Below are positions 9,689-21,800 of a stretch of 64,000 nt of DNA, piece after piece. The DNA comes from Nageia nagi (Eukaryota > Pinophyta): positions 158,968,001 through 159,032,000 of the forward strand of contig JBITNC010000001.1 in NCBI GenBank assembly GCA_050084985.1, given 5' to 3'. The notes under the pieces were generated by a model. That model made no database searches. It saw nothing but the letters and a program-made list of their open reading frames with translations, and had not been told where the DNA came from. The translations under genes and the position numbers were made by a program. Positions within the stretch are counted from its first letter, which is position 1. The number at the start of each line of letters is the position of its first letter.

Positions 9689-11675
9689 GATGATAGAAAA
9701 ACTATGTATTTTTCATATTTAATGAAAAAATATGCTGTACATTATCTAAAATCAGATTTTTCTTCTTTTTTTGGCTGCTTTTTTGCCGAATAATCTGATG
9801 CATAATTGCTGAATACTCACAGATGGAATGCAAATGAATATTGACAGAATCCACATCTCATAATTACGGTTTGGATGATCAATTTATAGTGCCATGATTT
9901 GCTCTTGAAATCAATAACTTAACCATGGCCTTCCATTGCTAAATATTCCTTACTTGACAAACAGAATATATTGGATTCGAATTTCCTCACAATTTTCCTT
10001 TGACAGATAAGAGTCAAGTGTGTTATTCTTTGATGCGTATAACTATATTGAAATCTGTATGCCAAATAAATTTATTCCACATTTGACGAACTGCAAATAC
10101 TCCGTTCATCTCATAGATATAGAATGATTAGTTAACATGCTTATACTTGTAAAATGTATACTTATATTACAATTATTCTACAATCCTTGTGCTTTACACT
10201 GTGATTTATCATTTAGAGTTCATGTCTAATCTTTCCAATTTCAGAACCATAAATGCAGCTCATACTTTGCATCTAGATATTATTTATGCGAGCACAAATG
10301 TATTGACCCATCCAATGTTAGTCAAAAATCATTGCTGGACCAATATTATTTTGTTAGTGCTGGTTCTTAACCTCTCTTCGTAAGCAGCTCATAAGTATGT
10401 TTGATTAGCCAGTATCACTATCTCATTTATGCAGGCATAAAGAATTAGATATAGCTGCATATTTTCTATTAATTAGTCTACCAAAATGTGTTGACTACAT
10501 GGTTTATAAGGTAATAAGCAGTTGATTCAAATTTGCTTCACAAAGTTATGTAATTACAAAAGTGAATGATTAACACAGATTTCTTGAATGTTTTGGACCT
10601 CTGTAAATGGCTTGTCAAACAAAGCAAATTTAAACATTTGTCTCTGATATGTCTACAAATATATGCTTCAATTCTTAAATTATCACTGCCTTAGATCTCA
10701 AGCCTCAGATAGTATTGTATGCGTGATTTAATTTGTTATTTAAGGTTTTGAATACATGGCATATTGATATGTGCACGCACAAGATTGTAAATACATTAAA
10801 CGTTTGTGTAAATGTATAAAAACACACGCATTCTATATGACCTAGAACAACAAAGGAAAATGTCAAATATCTCAAAATCAGAAAGTTTCAAACAATATAA
10901 CACATAACTTCAAGATATGTAAAAACAATAAAAAGTCGATCAACTACAGTCTTAAAGGGCTTTTAACTTGAAAGGCAATGTAAATATATATGAAAAATCT
11001 ATAAGTACATATATAAGAACATGGCCGTCATATACTTCTACAAAGTTGCATCTGCATACTAAGCATGCACATCGATAAACCATCGTCTTACGGTGCTTGG
11101 TTCTAGAACATGTAATATCACCTACATAATGAAATAATTATTTCCCACAAAAAGGAAAACATGCAGAGTGATCATAGTTCACATTTACAAATTACAAGAA
11201 GGGAATAGCCCAAAATGAGATGAATATATTAATTTCCACATGATCCTATATATATCACAGAAAGAATTGCAGTATAATATCTTCCGAAAGTCAACATTAT
11301 CATGCTCTGTATGAAAAATCCAGCTGGAAAATTAGGAAAGCCGTGCGAAATTTGACAAGCAAAAATTTTTACAGCTAACCAGTCAAAAATGAATCTATCA
11401 TCTTATTTTACCATGTGTTACCCACATATTAGAACATGAAAATGTAACATCATTTTAACACTAGAATACACTGTATTTCGATTATTTATTACTACTTTTC
11501 ATCTACAAAATGTAGTTTTGTCCATTTCATTTAACACTAAAAGCACAAAAATAAGACCTTATTTCTCTCTTTCACAAACCAAGAATCAAGTTTGATAGCT
11601 TATGATTAGAAAATATAAAATAAGCTAAAGAAATTACAAAATAAACTTCCTTTGAGATTGGCCAAAAATCCCAAC
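9689..11675. other. AT-rich sequence downstream of CAF exon 2, probably intron
   Basis: There is no repeat landmark or transposon coding here, unlike most of the window. I searched by eye on the minus strand for the next CAF exon (the RGRNYN-like end of the CRM domain) and did not find it. If the gene is intact, this is the start of the next intron and the following exon lies left of position 1. Confidence 0.45.
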
Positions 11676-11803
11676 CTCAAGATGATGGCAAACATTATCC
11701 ATATCTACAGTAGGAACACCTTTGCACCGTATCTTACAAACTAGTTGACGCCTCCAGTGAGTGTGGATTAGTTCCAACATATTATGAGTCAAACCATCCC
11801 TTC
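11676..11803 (-). CDS. CAF1/CAF2: CRS2-associated factor, exon 2 (start of first CRM domain)
   Basis: A 128-bp exon encodes [10 protein letters not shown], then an IH.HWRR helix and [19 protein letters not shown]. This is the N-terminal half of a CRM RNA-binding domain in its CAF/CFM3-like form, including the GxxG loop (GRDG). It is bounded by TTTGCAG before 11803 and a GT donor after CTTGAG at 11676. It begins with the last two bases of a Gly codon; exon 1 ends with the first base of one after RKVNL, so the joined text reads [10 protein letters not shown] without a gap. CAF proteins act with CRS2 in chloroplast group II intron splicing. No stop or shift occurs in this exon. CAF1 versus CAF2 cannot be settled here. 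Confidence 0.88.
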
Positions 11804-12786
11804 CTGCAAAGGTACAAATAAGACAAATTTTAAGCCAAGAACCATCTACCATTCAGGGCCCATACTTGCAATAACAAATTAACAATACTAAAACGAAGGA
11901 AACTTGGTGACATTTAAGAAGTGAAAATAAATAATATAAGAAAATTAAACTGTTACCAAACACAATGATAAATGATTTCAATATGCAGTAACGTTGTTCC
12001 TAAAAAACAAAGCCTAGTAAGTTTGTAGAAGATTATAAAATTAAAATTTCAATAGCCAAGAAAGATCTAATCTGTGACCCATTTTCAGTGTGTTGATAAA
12101 CTGAAAAGACAGAATTGTTCTTTAAAATGAAAATGAAGATCATGAAAACCCAAACTATGACAAACTCCAAACTGATTCTGAATATAATCTTGCAGCTAAT
12201 AGAAAACTTGAGCGCTCTGTAGCATGGAACTAGAGACAGAACCTTTCAGGTTAAATGTATATGAGATTTGAGGTAGATTCAACTAGCTGTTTACCAGTTG
12301 CAGATCTCCTTATGGCCACAAATAAATAATAGATGAACAGTACTAAATTTTTTGGATTTGCCTTGTGATAAAGAGAAACTGTTTTGTAGAGGGTCCATCC
12401 AAGGATCTTGTATCCATCTCATCATTCCTCCATCCTACACAAGAGGAAATGATAGACCGTGAACCTTCAAAACCTAAAAATTAAAATACAGTGGCAATGC
12501 ATATGATCTTTCCAATGATATATGTAACGACAATTCTTGTATGAAGCACTCTATCACCCACTAAGCCTCCTGCTACACAAATGAAACATAAGACTGCAAA
12601 ATTGTAGAGAAAATAAGTAATTAGATACAAAATCACGGAATTAATACTGCAGCATTAAAGAATGTTTGAAACTTTGATCTGCTCAACTCAAACAAAGGTT
12701 GTCAAATAAGTAATTAGATCTGAATCTAGAGATGTGATATTTGATGGAGAAGTAGTGTATGCATAGCATGGTTGTCAAAAGATTAT
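11804..12786. other. Intron sequence next to exon 2, nothing recognised
   Basis: AT-rich sequence with no transposon motif. A CCTCC-rich patch near 12410-12445 has no supported reading. Confidence 0.4.
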
Positions 12787-13120
12787 GAATGTTGGAGAGA
12801 CAAATGGATCTTTGGATCAGCCTTCCACACCACCTTCAAATCCATCACTATCACCACCATCCTCAAGTGAGACCTTTTTTTCAAGAGAAGATGATCATGA
12901 TAATGATAATTGTAATGATGCTTCAATCAACAAATTTAAAAGGACAACTAGAGGTTAGAATATTATAAAACATCTTCCACATTCTCAAACTCTTGATTCC
13001 AATCTTGGTAAGTGGCTGACTAGAAGTCAAGCAAAGCAGTTGTATAAAGTCATGAATAGAATTGAGAAGTTAAATATTGATGGAGATGATGATGTTGAAA
13101 TGGCACGTAGTAATGCCACC
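12787..13120 (+). pseudogene. Possible end of a retroelement polyprotein
   Basis: A frame from ATG 12787 gives a Ser/Pro-rich stretch, then an Asp-rich one, a stop at 12957-12959, then WLTRSQAKQLYKVM. The last piece resembles the TRS.AK.L tail found after integrase in many plant Gypsy polyproteins. That resemblance is short. It is followed by a TGTTGGGGTG sequence at 13124 that could start an LTR. No protease, RT or integrase is nearby. Weak call. Confidence 0.3.
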
Positions 13121-13123
13121 TGT

Positions 13124-14437
13124 TGGGGTGTTTTTCTTTCCTACCCTGGAGTAGTGAGAAAAATGTCAACACCTCAGGTGAAGGGACGTTACTCCCTCCC
13201 GCTATGGGGATTGGTTACCCCAAAGGTTAGCTTCACGGTTTGGTGAGGATAACACAAAGAACGGCTGAGATGTTTAAAGTTGCCACAAACATGAATATCA
13301 TGTGTGGATTCAAGGACTCGGATTGTCTTTGTAACCAAGCTAAGTTGTTTCAGGTAAATGCTAAAGGGCAATAGGGGGTGCACAAATCGCGGAAAAAGTG
13401 TAAAATGAAATAAAGAAAAAGTGGTGGAAAGACCATGGGTGGTAGGATGTAACTATAGGCATGCATACTCACAAGCTTGGGATAAGGTCCTCAAGAGTCG
13501 ACTTGTTGGGTCTCAGCGTAGGTTCCACGCATCCTCAATCCATTCCACTAGCCAACAACATGAATGGTCTAGTGGAAGGAGCGTGAAGCTATGGCAAGGA
13601 TGGTATAGGATAGGATGAAGGTAACATTCAACGATCTGGACGAAGTCCCACCTATGAGCAACGTCAACAAGACATCTTGAGGTATACAAGCCTAAGATTG
13701 CAAATGACCAAATATCACAAACAAGATGCTAATCAACCAAATTCATAAGGTATACAAGCATTCTCTTGTCCACCCCAATTGGAATTTACAAGATGCACCA
13801 AGTGATTAAAAATCAACACAAAGCAATGATAGAACAAACTAGACAACATTGTAAATCATTCATTCAAATTTGGCATTACAACATGAGAAGCATATCATCA
13901 CAATTGCACTAACATACACCACATTTAACAACTTGGAGAATTTTTGGTCTAGCAAGCAAAAGTTCCTTTCAATTGTTAAAAGTGTCAATCCCCCTACAAA
14001 TGAATCAAAATGGGATATAAATAGTTTGGGAGCAACCATCAGCATTGCCCTAACCTTAATTACGTATTCTAATAAAAATAAATGTGGTCCAATAATAAAG
14101 TGCCACATGGCATTACAAGATTTATTCAAGCACTTGTGGGAGAAAATCCTCATCCGTCACAAGGCTACGCAAAATTTAATAAGTCTTTGGAATCCAAATT
14201 TAAAGTAATATTGCAATAAATAAAATAAGACAAAATAAAATTGTTGCAACTGCAACATGCTGTTGTGCTCTTCTGGTATTCTTATGCTCGTGCACTCCCT
14301 GGCCTGTGCAACACTGGACTTGACTTATTCACCTTTTGGGCATTTGCAAGGACAATCTCGTAGGTTGCATGTATCACTGGGATGACCTAGGCCTGTCTTT
14401 GAAATCTAGCCATCTTGGGCGTATGCCCCGAACTTGG
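13124..14437. other. Possible LTR material, not resolved
   Basis: It begins TGTTGGGGTG and has mixed composition. There is no matching second LTR in the window and no PBS that I can point to. A 112-residue open frame at 13870-14208 (+) overlaps one of 97 residues on the other strand, and neither has a recognisable motif. Confidence 0.3.
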
Positions 14438-15378
14438 AGCATGCCAGAGAAAGTCAAGAATTGGTCTTTTGAAACAGTGCTCCCAATTCTCCAATCATGC
14501 CAACTTGAGCGCATGCTCCAGAAAGACAAGAGTCTTTTTGAGGCATGCACTGGGTTGCTCTTGCCCAGTTTATCCTGTCTCAAGGCCTTAGCCAAATTTG
14601 TCCAACGAACTCAACTAGAACTCCCCCCTAGCTGAGCGCATGATTTCAAAAGACAAGATTTTGTCTTTTTGAAATGTGCGCCCAACTCTCTGACTCATCC
14701 AGTTTGGGCGCATGATCTAGAAAGTCAAGATTTTGTCTTTTTGGAGCATGCATTGGGTTGCAGATGGCCTGATTGACTCCGTTTTGCCCTTCTGCTCCTG
14801 AGACTTAGTGGATTTTTCAAGTTCTCTCCATCCTGATGCCTTCCCAGGCTTGGCGCTTGCTCACAAAAGTCAAAAATTGGTCTTTTTGAGGGATGCGCCA
14901 ACCCCTTTGGTCTGGCTGGAGCTGGATCAAGGCTTTGAGGCTCCATGCCTTAGCCAAATTTCACGCTTTGATCCAACTGGGTGCCTTCCTGCCCTTGGCA
15001 CATCCTCCCAAAAGACAATTTTGTCTTTTTGAGGCATGCGCTAGCCTTCCGGGTGAGTGTGTTTCGATCCTTCATCTCCCGGACTCGTTCTGTAGGCCTC
15101 CTGGCTTAGGTGCATGCTCCCAAAAGATAAAATTTTGTCTGAGGCATGTGTCAGTCTTGAAATGCTCTAATTCAACCTTTTCGAGCCTTCATTCCATCTT
15201 GGGCATCCCCCTGAGCTTGGCGCATGCCCCAAAAAGACAAAATTTTGTCTTTTCATGGCATGCGTCGAGTCCAAGAGTGACTCAATTTGTTTTTTCTGGA
15301 CTTGAACTCCAAATCGGGCTTCTTCCTAGCTCGAGCTCACATCCCAAAAAGACAATTTTGTCTTCTTGGAGCATCCAC
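14438..15378 (-). repeat. Array of nine hairpin palindromes (array 2), inverted relative to array 1
   Basis: Hairpins lie at about 14438-14480, 14509-14550, 14636-14682, 14708-14752, 14852-14899, 14997-15042, 15109-15150, 15219-15266 and 15333-15378. The best core, AGACAAAATTTTGTCT at 15235-15250, is a perfect 16-base palindrome within GCATGC-type arms. The spacers match array 1 only when reverse-complemented: GTGAAATTTGGCTAAGGCA in the spacer at 3429-3447 has its complement near 14954-14972. This makes the two arrays inverted copies of one family, not independent hairpins. It sits inside the CAF intron. Confidence 0.8.
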
Positions 15379-15761
15379 CAAGCCTAAGAGTGACCCAAAC
15401 TTGCTTTGCTTGGTTCCGACTCGACACAAGTTTCCTAGTTTTACCTAAACTCGACTTAGTATTTCCAAACTTAGCCAATTTTCAAGGGTTTTAGCTTTTT
15501 ATCATGACCCAACCAAGACTAGGCAGTTGGACTCACTTAGGTGATGGGAAGATGGACGTGGTTTCTAGTCAATCAGGGACAAGAAGGGATCGTGCCAACT
15601 TGGTGTCACATGAGTGTAAATTGTGGAGGGTCTCCAAAATTGCGAAATTTTGGGGCGAGTTGTGTAGGGCACAACACCACCTAGTTTGCATTGATGGTCA
15701 AGGAAGAAATGTAGCCTTCTTCATTTGAGGAGGTAAATACAAAAGATTCAAAGTAATTCCC
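15379..15761. other. Unassigned sequence between array 2 and Copia RT remnant
   Basis: Mixed composition, with a 74-residue open frame at 15504-15728 lacking any motif. It may be LTR or untranslated sequence of the array-bearing repeat. Confidence 0.35.
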
Positions 15762-16852
15762 ATGATAAAGGAGATTAGCTCCATAGAAAAAAATGATAAG
15801 ACTTATGGAAGTGTTGAAAAACACAAAGCTAGACTAGTGGCAAGAGGTTTCAAACAAATAGAAGGCACCGAATTTGAAGAGACCTTTGCAATTATGGCTA
15901 GGATGGAAACCATCATAATGGTTCTAGCCATGGTAGCCCATTAGAGGGTGGAAAATACATCAAATGGATGTGAAATCAGCCTTATTGAATGCGTACATCA
16001 AAGAAGAGGTCGATGAGGAGTAGCCTAAGGGACTTGAAGTGAAATGGAAATAGAGATTTGTTTACCAATTGAAGAAGGCTTTGCATGACCTTAAGCAAGC
16101 ACCTAGAGCATACTTTGAGAGGATAGACAGTTTTAGACAGTTCGTTCTCGAAGCAAGGGTTTGTGAGGAGTAAGTGTAGCCCACATTCTACACCAAAAGT
16201 CATGATATCTTGCTTGTGTATTTGTATGTAGATGATTTGATGTATACCAAAAACTCTCATACAATGAAGAATCATTTCAAAAAGCCCATGATGAAAGAAT
16301 TTGTTAAGAAAAATCATTTCAAAAAGCAAATATTGAGAAATATAGGAGGTAATTTAGAGTTTTGAGGATAAATACTCTTATGCCTCTGATTTTGGATTAA
16401 TTGGATGGATGGATTCTGAATGGGGAGGTAGTTTGGGTGATCAGAAATCAACTTCTAACAATTGTTTTTTACTTGGTTCTAATTTGAGCTCAAGGAAACA
16501 ATCTATTATGGCACTTCCTTCAACAAAGGCAAAGTATGTGCCAAATACACCAACAACAGCTCAGGCCTTATGGTTGCGGAAAATGTCATGTAACTTGTCA
16601 GCCACTGCATTATTTTGTGACAACCAAAGTGTATTACGAATTGCATAGAATTTTGTCCACCATGAGAGGTTCAAGCACATTGACCTTCAATTTCATTTCA
16701 TAAGAGGCATGATACAAAGAGGTGTTGCACATTTGAAGTTTTGCAATAACACTTATCACTGCAAGCATCTTCAGTACGTTTGTGGAGGTGAGGCAATTCC
16801 TATGGCTGCAAAATGGATTGATGACCTTTTTTGTGATCAAGGAGAAGAATGA
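15762..16852 (+). pseudogene. Copia reverse transcriptase and RNase H remnant
   Basis: RT starts with SIEKNDKTYG...VEKHKARLVARGFKQ and an E.FEETFA block, then QMDVKSA, a damaged LKQAPRA block and LVYLYVDDLMYT with an intact YVDD (16225-16236). About 60 residues later the RT breaks off near 16360. RNase H resumes about 16409 with the SEWGG..GDQKSTS motif, SRKQSIMALPSTKAKY and LFCDNQSVLRIA, then a tail to about 16850 close to I..MIQRGVVHL. Stops occur at many sites and the middle of RT to RNase H is deleted. No LTR, gag or integrase goes with it. Confidence 0.88.
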
Positions 16853-18308
16853 AAAGTTGATCACTTCATGAGAAAATGGATATGTCTACTTTTTGTTCAA
16901 AAATTAGACAGAATATAATTGAAAAAAGGTCTTATGACTCTTGAGATTCAAGCCAGCCAAAAAACATGTGGCAATTAAGAAAACTCCATGAGAATCCACT
17001 TAGCATGGAGAAACTAAAGAGTCATATCTAGAATGTATTGTATGTACATTTGTTTTTCCTTTTTTTGTGTTGGGGTTGTGAATACATACCAGGGTTATAT
17101 GTATTAATTTTAAAGCAATACAAAACTTCATTGAAATGCCAAAATCTGGTATTTTTTCATTCTTCGATGCTAATATCTGTATGAGGTATGTTCATTTGGT
17201 TTTGCTAGTTTGTTGTAATTTTTGCTGGGTCTATAATTTTTGTTGAGTGTGATTCAAAAACTGAAAAAGTACAATCTAAGTTAGCAACATTAAGATTTGT
17301 GATGTTTTTGTTATACTCTTCATTCAGTTTTATAGGAAAACGAGACTATTAGATAGATGGAGAGTTCTTTGTATTTTGGAGATTATTTTCCCTTTTGGAG
17401 TTACTTGTTAAGGACTTGTGCTCTGGAGAACATCGTATACATTTTTCAAATTGAGGCATCTAGTATGTTCTGATTTCAACTGATTCTTATAGATTTTGGT
17501 TATCCTTCATCAAGTTCAAAGATTGGCAGTATTACTAAAGATGAAAATACAGGTATCTCCCAAAAACACAAACTGGCCACATGGCAAGGCAGCACTAGAT
17601 GATTTCCATAAACAGTTAGCAATCCCTTGATATAATCATATAAATATTTAATTCGCAAAAGAAATGAAGACAATGACACTCTTGTCTTTCCTAGATATGT
17701 TGATCTCCAAAATAATTGAATAGAACATTAGGACACAGGCAATATAGAAAGAAAACACAAAGGCATATGTGCACAATTCTTCTCATCACCATTACTCCTC
17801 AAAAAAATGGGAGTTCTGAATATCACAGCCCTCGCAACCAAGGCAAGTATAATCTCTAATAAGGATAACATTGAGAATAAAAACGACAATTTTATGAAAG
17901 GTCTTAGAAAATAATGGATATTCATTGAGGAAGATCAACATAGCATGAAACAAAAGTGAAGGCATGGGCAAACCACAAACCACCTTGCAACAACAATGAC
18001 ACCAGCATAGGGTTCATGTACCTACCATGTATGAAAGGGAGCACAAAACAAATAGCTAATGTGAGAAAACATGAAAAACAATTTTTATATCTCAAAACAA
18101 ACTTTGAGTATTGATTCATCTCCATTAGAGATCTGGTAAAACCATAAGCTATATTTACACAAAAGGGTATATAAAATGAAAAATCATATGTAAATGTGGG
18201 ATTTGATATATAGAGAAAACTCATAGGCCAATTAAGGCAAGATTCAAAGAAAGCTGTGCTGACCTACAGCATAAAAGAATCAATAAATCCACCTTGGCAG
18301 AACATGTA
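16853..18308. other. Intron sequence, nothing recognised
   Basis: AT-rich with no transposon motif. Minus-strand frames at 17728-18224 (up to 100 residues, hydrophobic) match nothing I know and look like chance frames. Confidence 0.4.
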
Positions 18309-18313
18309 AACAA
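18309..18313 (+). repeat. Copia target-site duplication, left (AACAA)
   Basis: AACAA directly before the TGTTGG LTR start, identical to 23397-23401. Confidence 0.88.
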
Positions 18314-18728
18314 TGTTGGAGATTCATGTTTTGCATTTTCGTCAAAATGAAACCCCACGACATTTCATCTGTCTGTGGAAACACTGTCGCATTTCTGGAA
18401 ACATCATCGTGTTTCCAAATACCCTGCCCATTTTGTCAGAGTTTCCAAGCAGTTACAACATTTAAGATGTTTCCTTAAATTTTCTTGCTTGCACGATGTT
18501 CTAGGGTCTATTACTTATGGATGATCGGAAAGTGTCTCAGAACATGATTGTAACTCCCATTTAGCTATTTTGGTTCAGATTTTAGTGGATTTGTGTAACA
18601 GTCCATAGCATTCATTTTTGGTCCTCTTTGTAACCTCTATGAGCTCAGATCAGTTACTGATTGAGGTTCTATATATTGTACTTCGAATTTGCCTGATAGA
18701 TTATATTGTTGTGTGCTTTATTCTTTCA
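18314..18728 (+). repeat. 5' LTR (415 bp)
   Basis: TGTTGG...CTTTCA; it aligns along its whole length with 22948-23396. It contains CTATATATTG (about 18669-18678) as a likely TATA box. Confidence 0.93.
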
Positions 18729-18730
18729 TA

Positions 18731-18743
18731 TTGGCATCAGAGA
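18731..18743 (+). other. Primer-binding site, degenerate
   Basis: TTGGCATCAGAGA, two bases after the LTR end, corresponds to the tRNA-iMet site TGGTATCAGAGC with two changes. Confidence 0.75.
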
Positions 18744-18862
18744 TAGTGGATCTTAGTTGGGTTTGAAGAGGTTGTAGGTACCTTGCAACAACTTAGCAAG
18801 TTTTTGCAAAAAGTGATCAAAATAGGCCTGTAGTGTGTACTGAGCTTGTTGGAGTGGGAGAG

Positions 18863-21800
18863 ATGGCTTCTGGAATGAATTCCCTTCCCATACCAAAGTT
18901 CAATGGTGTGTGGAACATCATTGAAGATGGCTACGTGGAACCAAATTGGACCACACTTCCCCAAGTTGATAGGCCTACTAAAAGAGAGGCTCAAAAGAAG
19001 AATTCTTTTGCTATCTACCATCTCCAATCAGCTTTAGACAAGAGGTTGTTCCCAAGGATTGCTAGTTGCAATACGGAAAAGGATGCATGGAACGTATTAA
19101 GAGATGGGTTCAAAGGCAATGATCAAGTGAAGCAAGTGAGGCTTCAGACCTTGAAAACAGAGTTTGAAAATATAAACCAAAAAGATGATGAGAAGGTTGG
19201 AAAGTATTGTGTAAGAGTGAAGACTTGTGTCCAAATGATGGAGACACTTGGAAAGGAGATCAAAAATCCTGATGTAGTGAAGAAAGTGTTGAGAACACTT
19301 CTTCCCAAATGGAGCCAAACCGCTATCATATTTGAAGAGACCAAAGATCTAAGCACTCTCACTCTTGATCAGCTCATTGGTTCCTTGATGTCACATGAGG
19401 AAAGGCTTGCTCCACTTTCCAATGTTGGGAGTGTGGAAGAGAAGGCCTTCACTTCTAAAGGTGACACTAGCACTAGTGGTCAAGGGGGAGCTCAAGGTAG
19501 AAGAAGAGGTAGATCTTCTAGAGGAAGAGGAAGGAGAGGTGGCTTCCAAGGTAGAGGATTCCAAGGAAGATGTAGAAGGGATTCACCAAGAGGTGACAAA
19601 AGAGACAAGCAATGTTACTATTGTAACAAGTATGGACACTATAAGAGACAATGTAAATTGAAGGCTTCTCAAGAAAGAGCCCAAAGTGCCAACTATGGTG
19701 AGGAGGATGGATCCTCCACCTTGTTCTTGTCTTATGCCCATTCAGCCCAAAAGCTAGATGAGACATTGATCCTTGACACTAGTTGCTCAAACCACATGAA
19801 TAGCAAGGGAGATTTGTTTTGTGCCATGGATGACTCCTACAAGTCCAAGATCACACTTGGAGATGACAAAGCCATTCAAGTTGAAGGCATGGGAGCTATG
19901 GAGGTGTCTACAAATGAAGGTAACAAGAGGATTAATTATGTATATTACATTCAAAAGTTGAAACATAATTTGTTGAGTGTGGGACAAATAATGGAAAAGA
20001 ACTACAAAGTTGTGTTTGAGGATAGAAAATGTATGATTTTTGATAAAAACAAAGGGCATAAGCATGTCACCACTATTCCCATGACAAGGAATAGATTGTT
20101 TCCTTTTAGATTTGGTGAGCAAGGCTCCAATTTTGCTAATCTTGCTATTGATGATAAGAGTTGGCTTTGGCATTTGAGATATGGGCATCTAAACTTTGCA
20201 AGTTTGAGAAGCTTGGTCTCCGATGAGATGGAGTATGGGCTGCCCAAGGTCCAAAAGCATAAAGAAGTGTGTGCTGGATGTGCTATGGGTAAGCATTCAA
20301 GATCAAGCTTCCCAAAAGGTCAAGCGTGGAGAGCTTCTTATCCCCTCCAATTGGTGCATAGTGACATATGTGGAACAATGCAAACTCCAAGTATTGGTAA
20401 AAGTCTTTATTTCCTTACTTTCATTGATGATTGTACAAGAATGTGTTGGATCTACTTCCTTAAAACTAAGGATGAAGCTTTTACATACTTTAAGGAGTTC
20501 AAAAACAATATTGAAAAGTAAAATGGCTATTATTTGAAATGTTTAAGAACAGATAGAGGGGGAGTTTTGTAGTAATGAATTCTTGCAATATTGTAAAGAT
20601 TGTGGTGTGAGAAGGCAACTCATTGCTACCTACATTCCACAACAAAAAGGTGTAGCTGAACGTAAGAACAGAACTTTGACTAATATGGCAAGAAGCATCC
20701 TCCAAACTAAAGGTTTAAGCAATAATTATTGGGCTGAAGCTATTAGGACAGCAATTTACATTTTAAATAGAAGTCCAACCTCTACTTTGGATGGCATAAC
20801 ACCTTTTGAAGCATGGTATGATAAAAAATCAAATGTGAATCATTTTACAGTGTTTGGTTGCTTGGGTTATGTGCATGTTCTAAGAGAGCATAGACAAAAA
20901 TTAGATCCAAAGAGTGAGCCTTGCATATTTATTGGTTATTGTGAAACAAGCAAAGCATATAGATTGTACAATCCCAAAACTCACAAAGTTGTTGTTTCAA
21001 AAGATGTTATTTTTGATGAAGGGAGAGCATGGGTTATCAAAAACAACTTGTTGATGATAGATCCTTTGATGGAAGCTCTTCAAATGTGCAATCTACTGTT
21101 CATCCCAGCCAACAAAATGTGCAGCCCAAAGCTTCAAACAGTCCACAAAAGCCCACACAAGTGCAGCCCAAAGATGTTCCAAGTGAAGGTGATGCATCTC
21201 CAAACAAGAATGGTAAAGTAAAAGGTAATAGAACACTTGCCAATCATCCTCCTTCTCAAATTTTAGATCAGAATTTTTGTTAAGAGAGTAACAAGAGGGC
21301 AAACAAAAGAAGTAGATCAAGTAATTAAAAAGCTTGAAAATCTCCATTTGTATAGTGATGAGTTGTATGGTGAACAAAAAGGTGAATTGGCTAGTTCTGC
21401 ATTGGTGGCTAATGCTGATTTAGAGCCTTCTTGTTTTGAACATGTTTGTACTAATGATGTTTGGATGAAAGCCATGGAAGAGGAGATGCACTCCATTGAG
21501 AAAAATGATACATGGGAGCTAGTTGAGCTTTCAAGAAAGAAAAAGTTTGTGGGCTATAAATGGGTCTATAAAACCAAGTGTAATGCTGATGACACCATTG
21601 AAAGGTACAAGGCTAGGCTGGTGGCCAAAGGCTTCAGTTAGAGATACGGCATAGACTATGAGGAGAGCTTTGCTCCTATTGCTAGACAAGAAACCATCAA
21701 AATGGTTATCTCCATTGCTGCTCACAAAGGCTGAAAGGTATACCACTTGGATGTCAAGAGTGCATTTTTGAATGGATACCTTGATGAAGAGGTGTTTGTT

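Noticed and set aside
12360-12450. Possible additional CAF exon
   Set aside because: The minus-strand translation has no CRM or CAF block, and exons 1 and 2 already join without a gap.
13870-14208. 112-residue plus-strand open frame
   Set aside because: It overlaps a 97-residue frame on the other strand, has no recognisable domain and lies in intron or transposon debris.
3122-15378. CRISPR-like appearance of regularly spaced palindromes
   Set aside because: Spacers are related to each other and vary in length, the repeats are degenerate, and the context is a plant genome with no cas genes.
17728-18224. Hydrophobic minus-strand frames resembling a membrane protein
   Set aside because: AT-rich text readily gives Phe/Leu/Ile frames. 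The frames overlap one another, lack splice context and match nothing I know.
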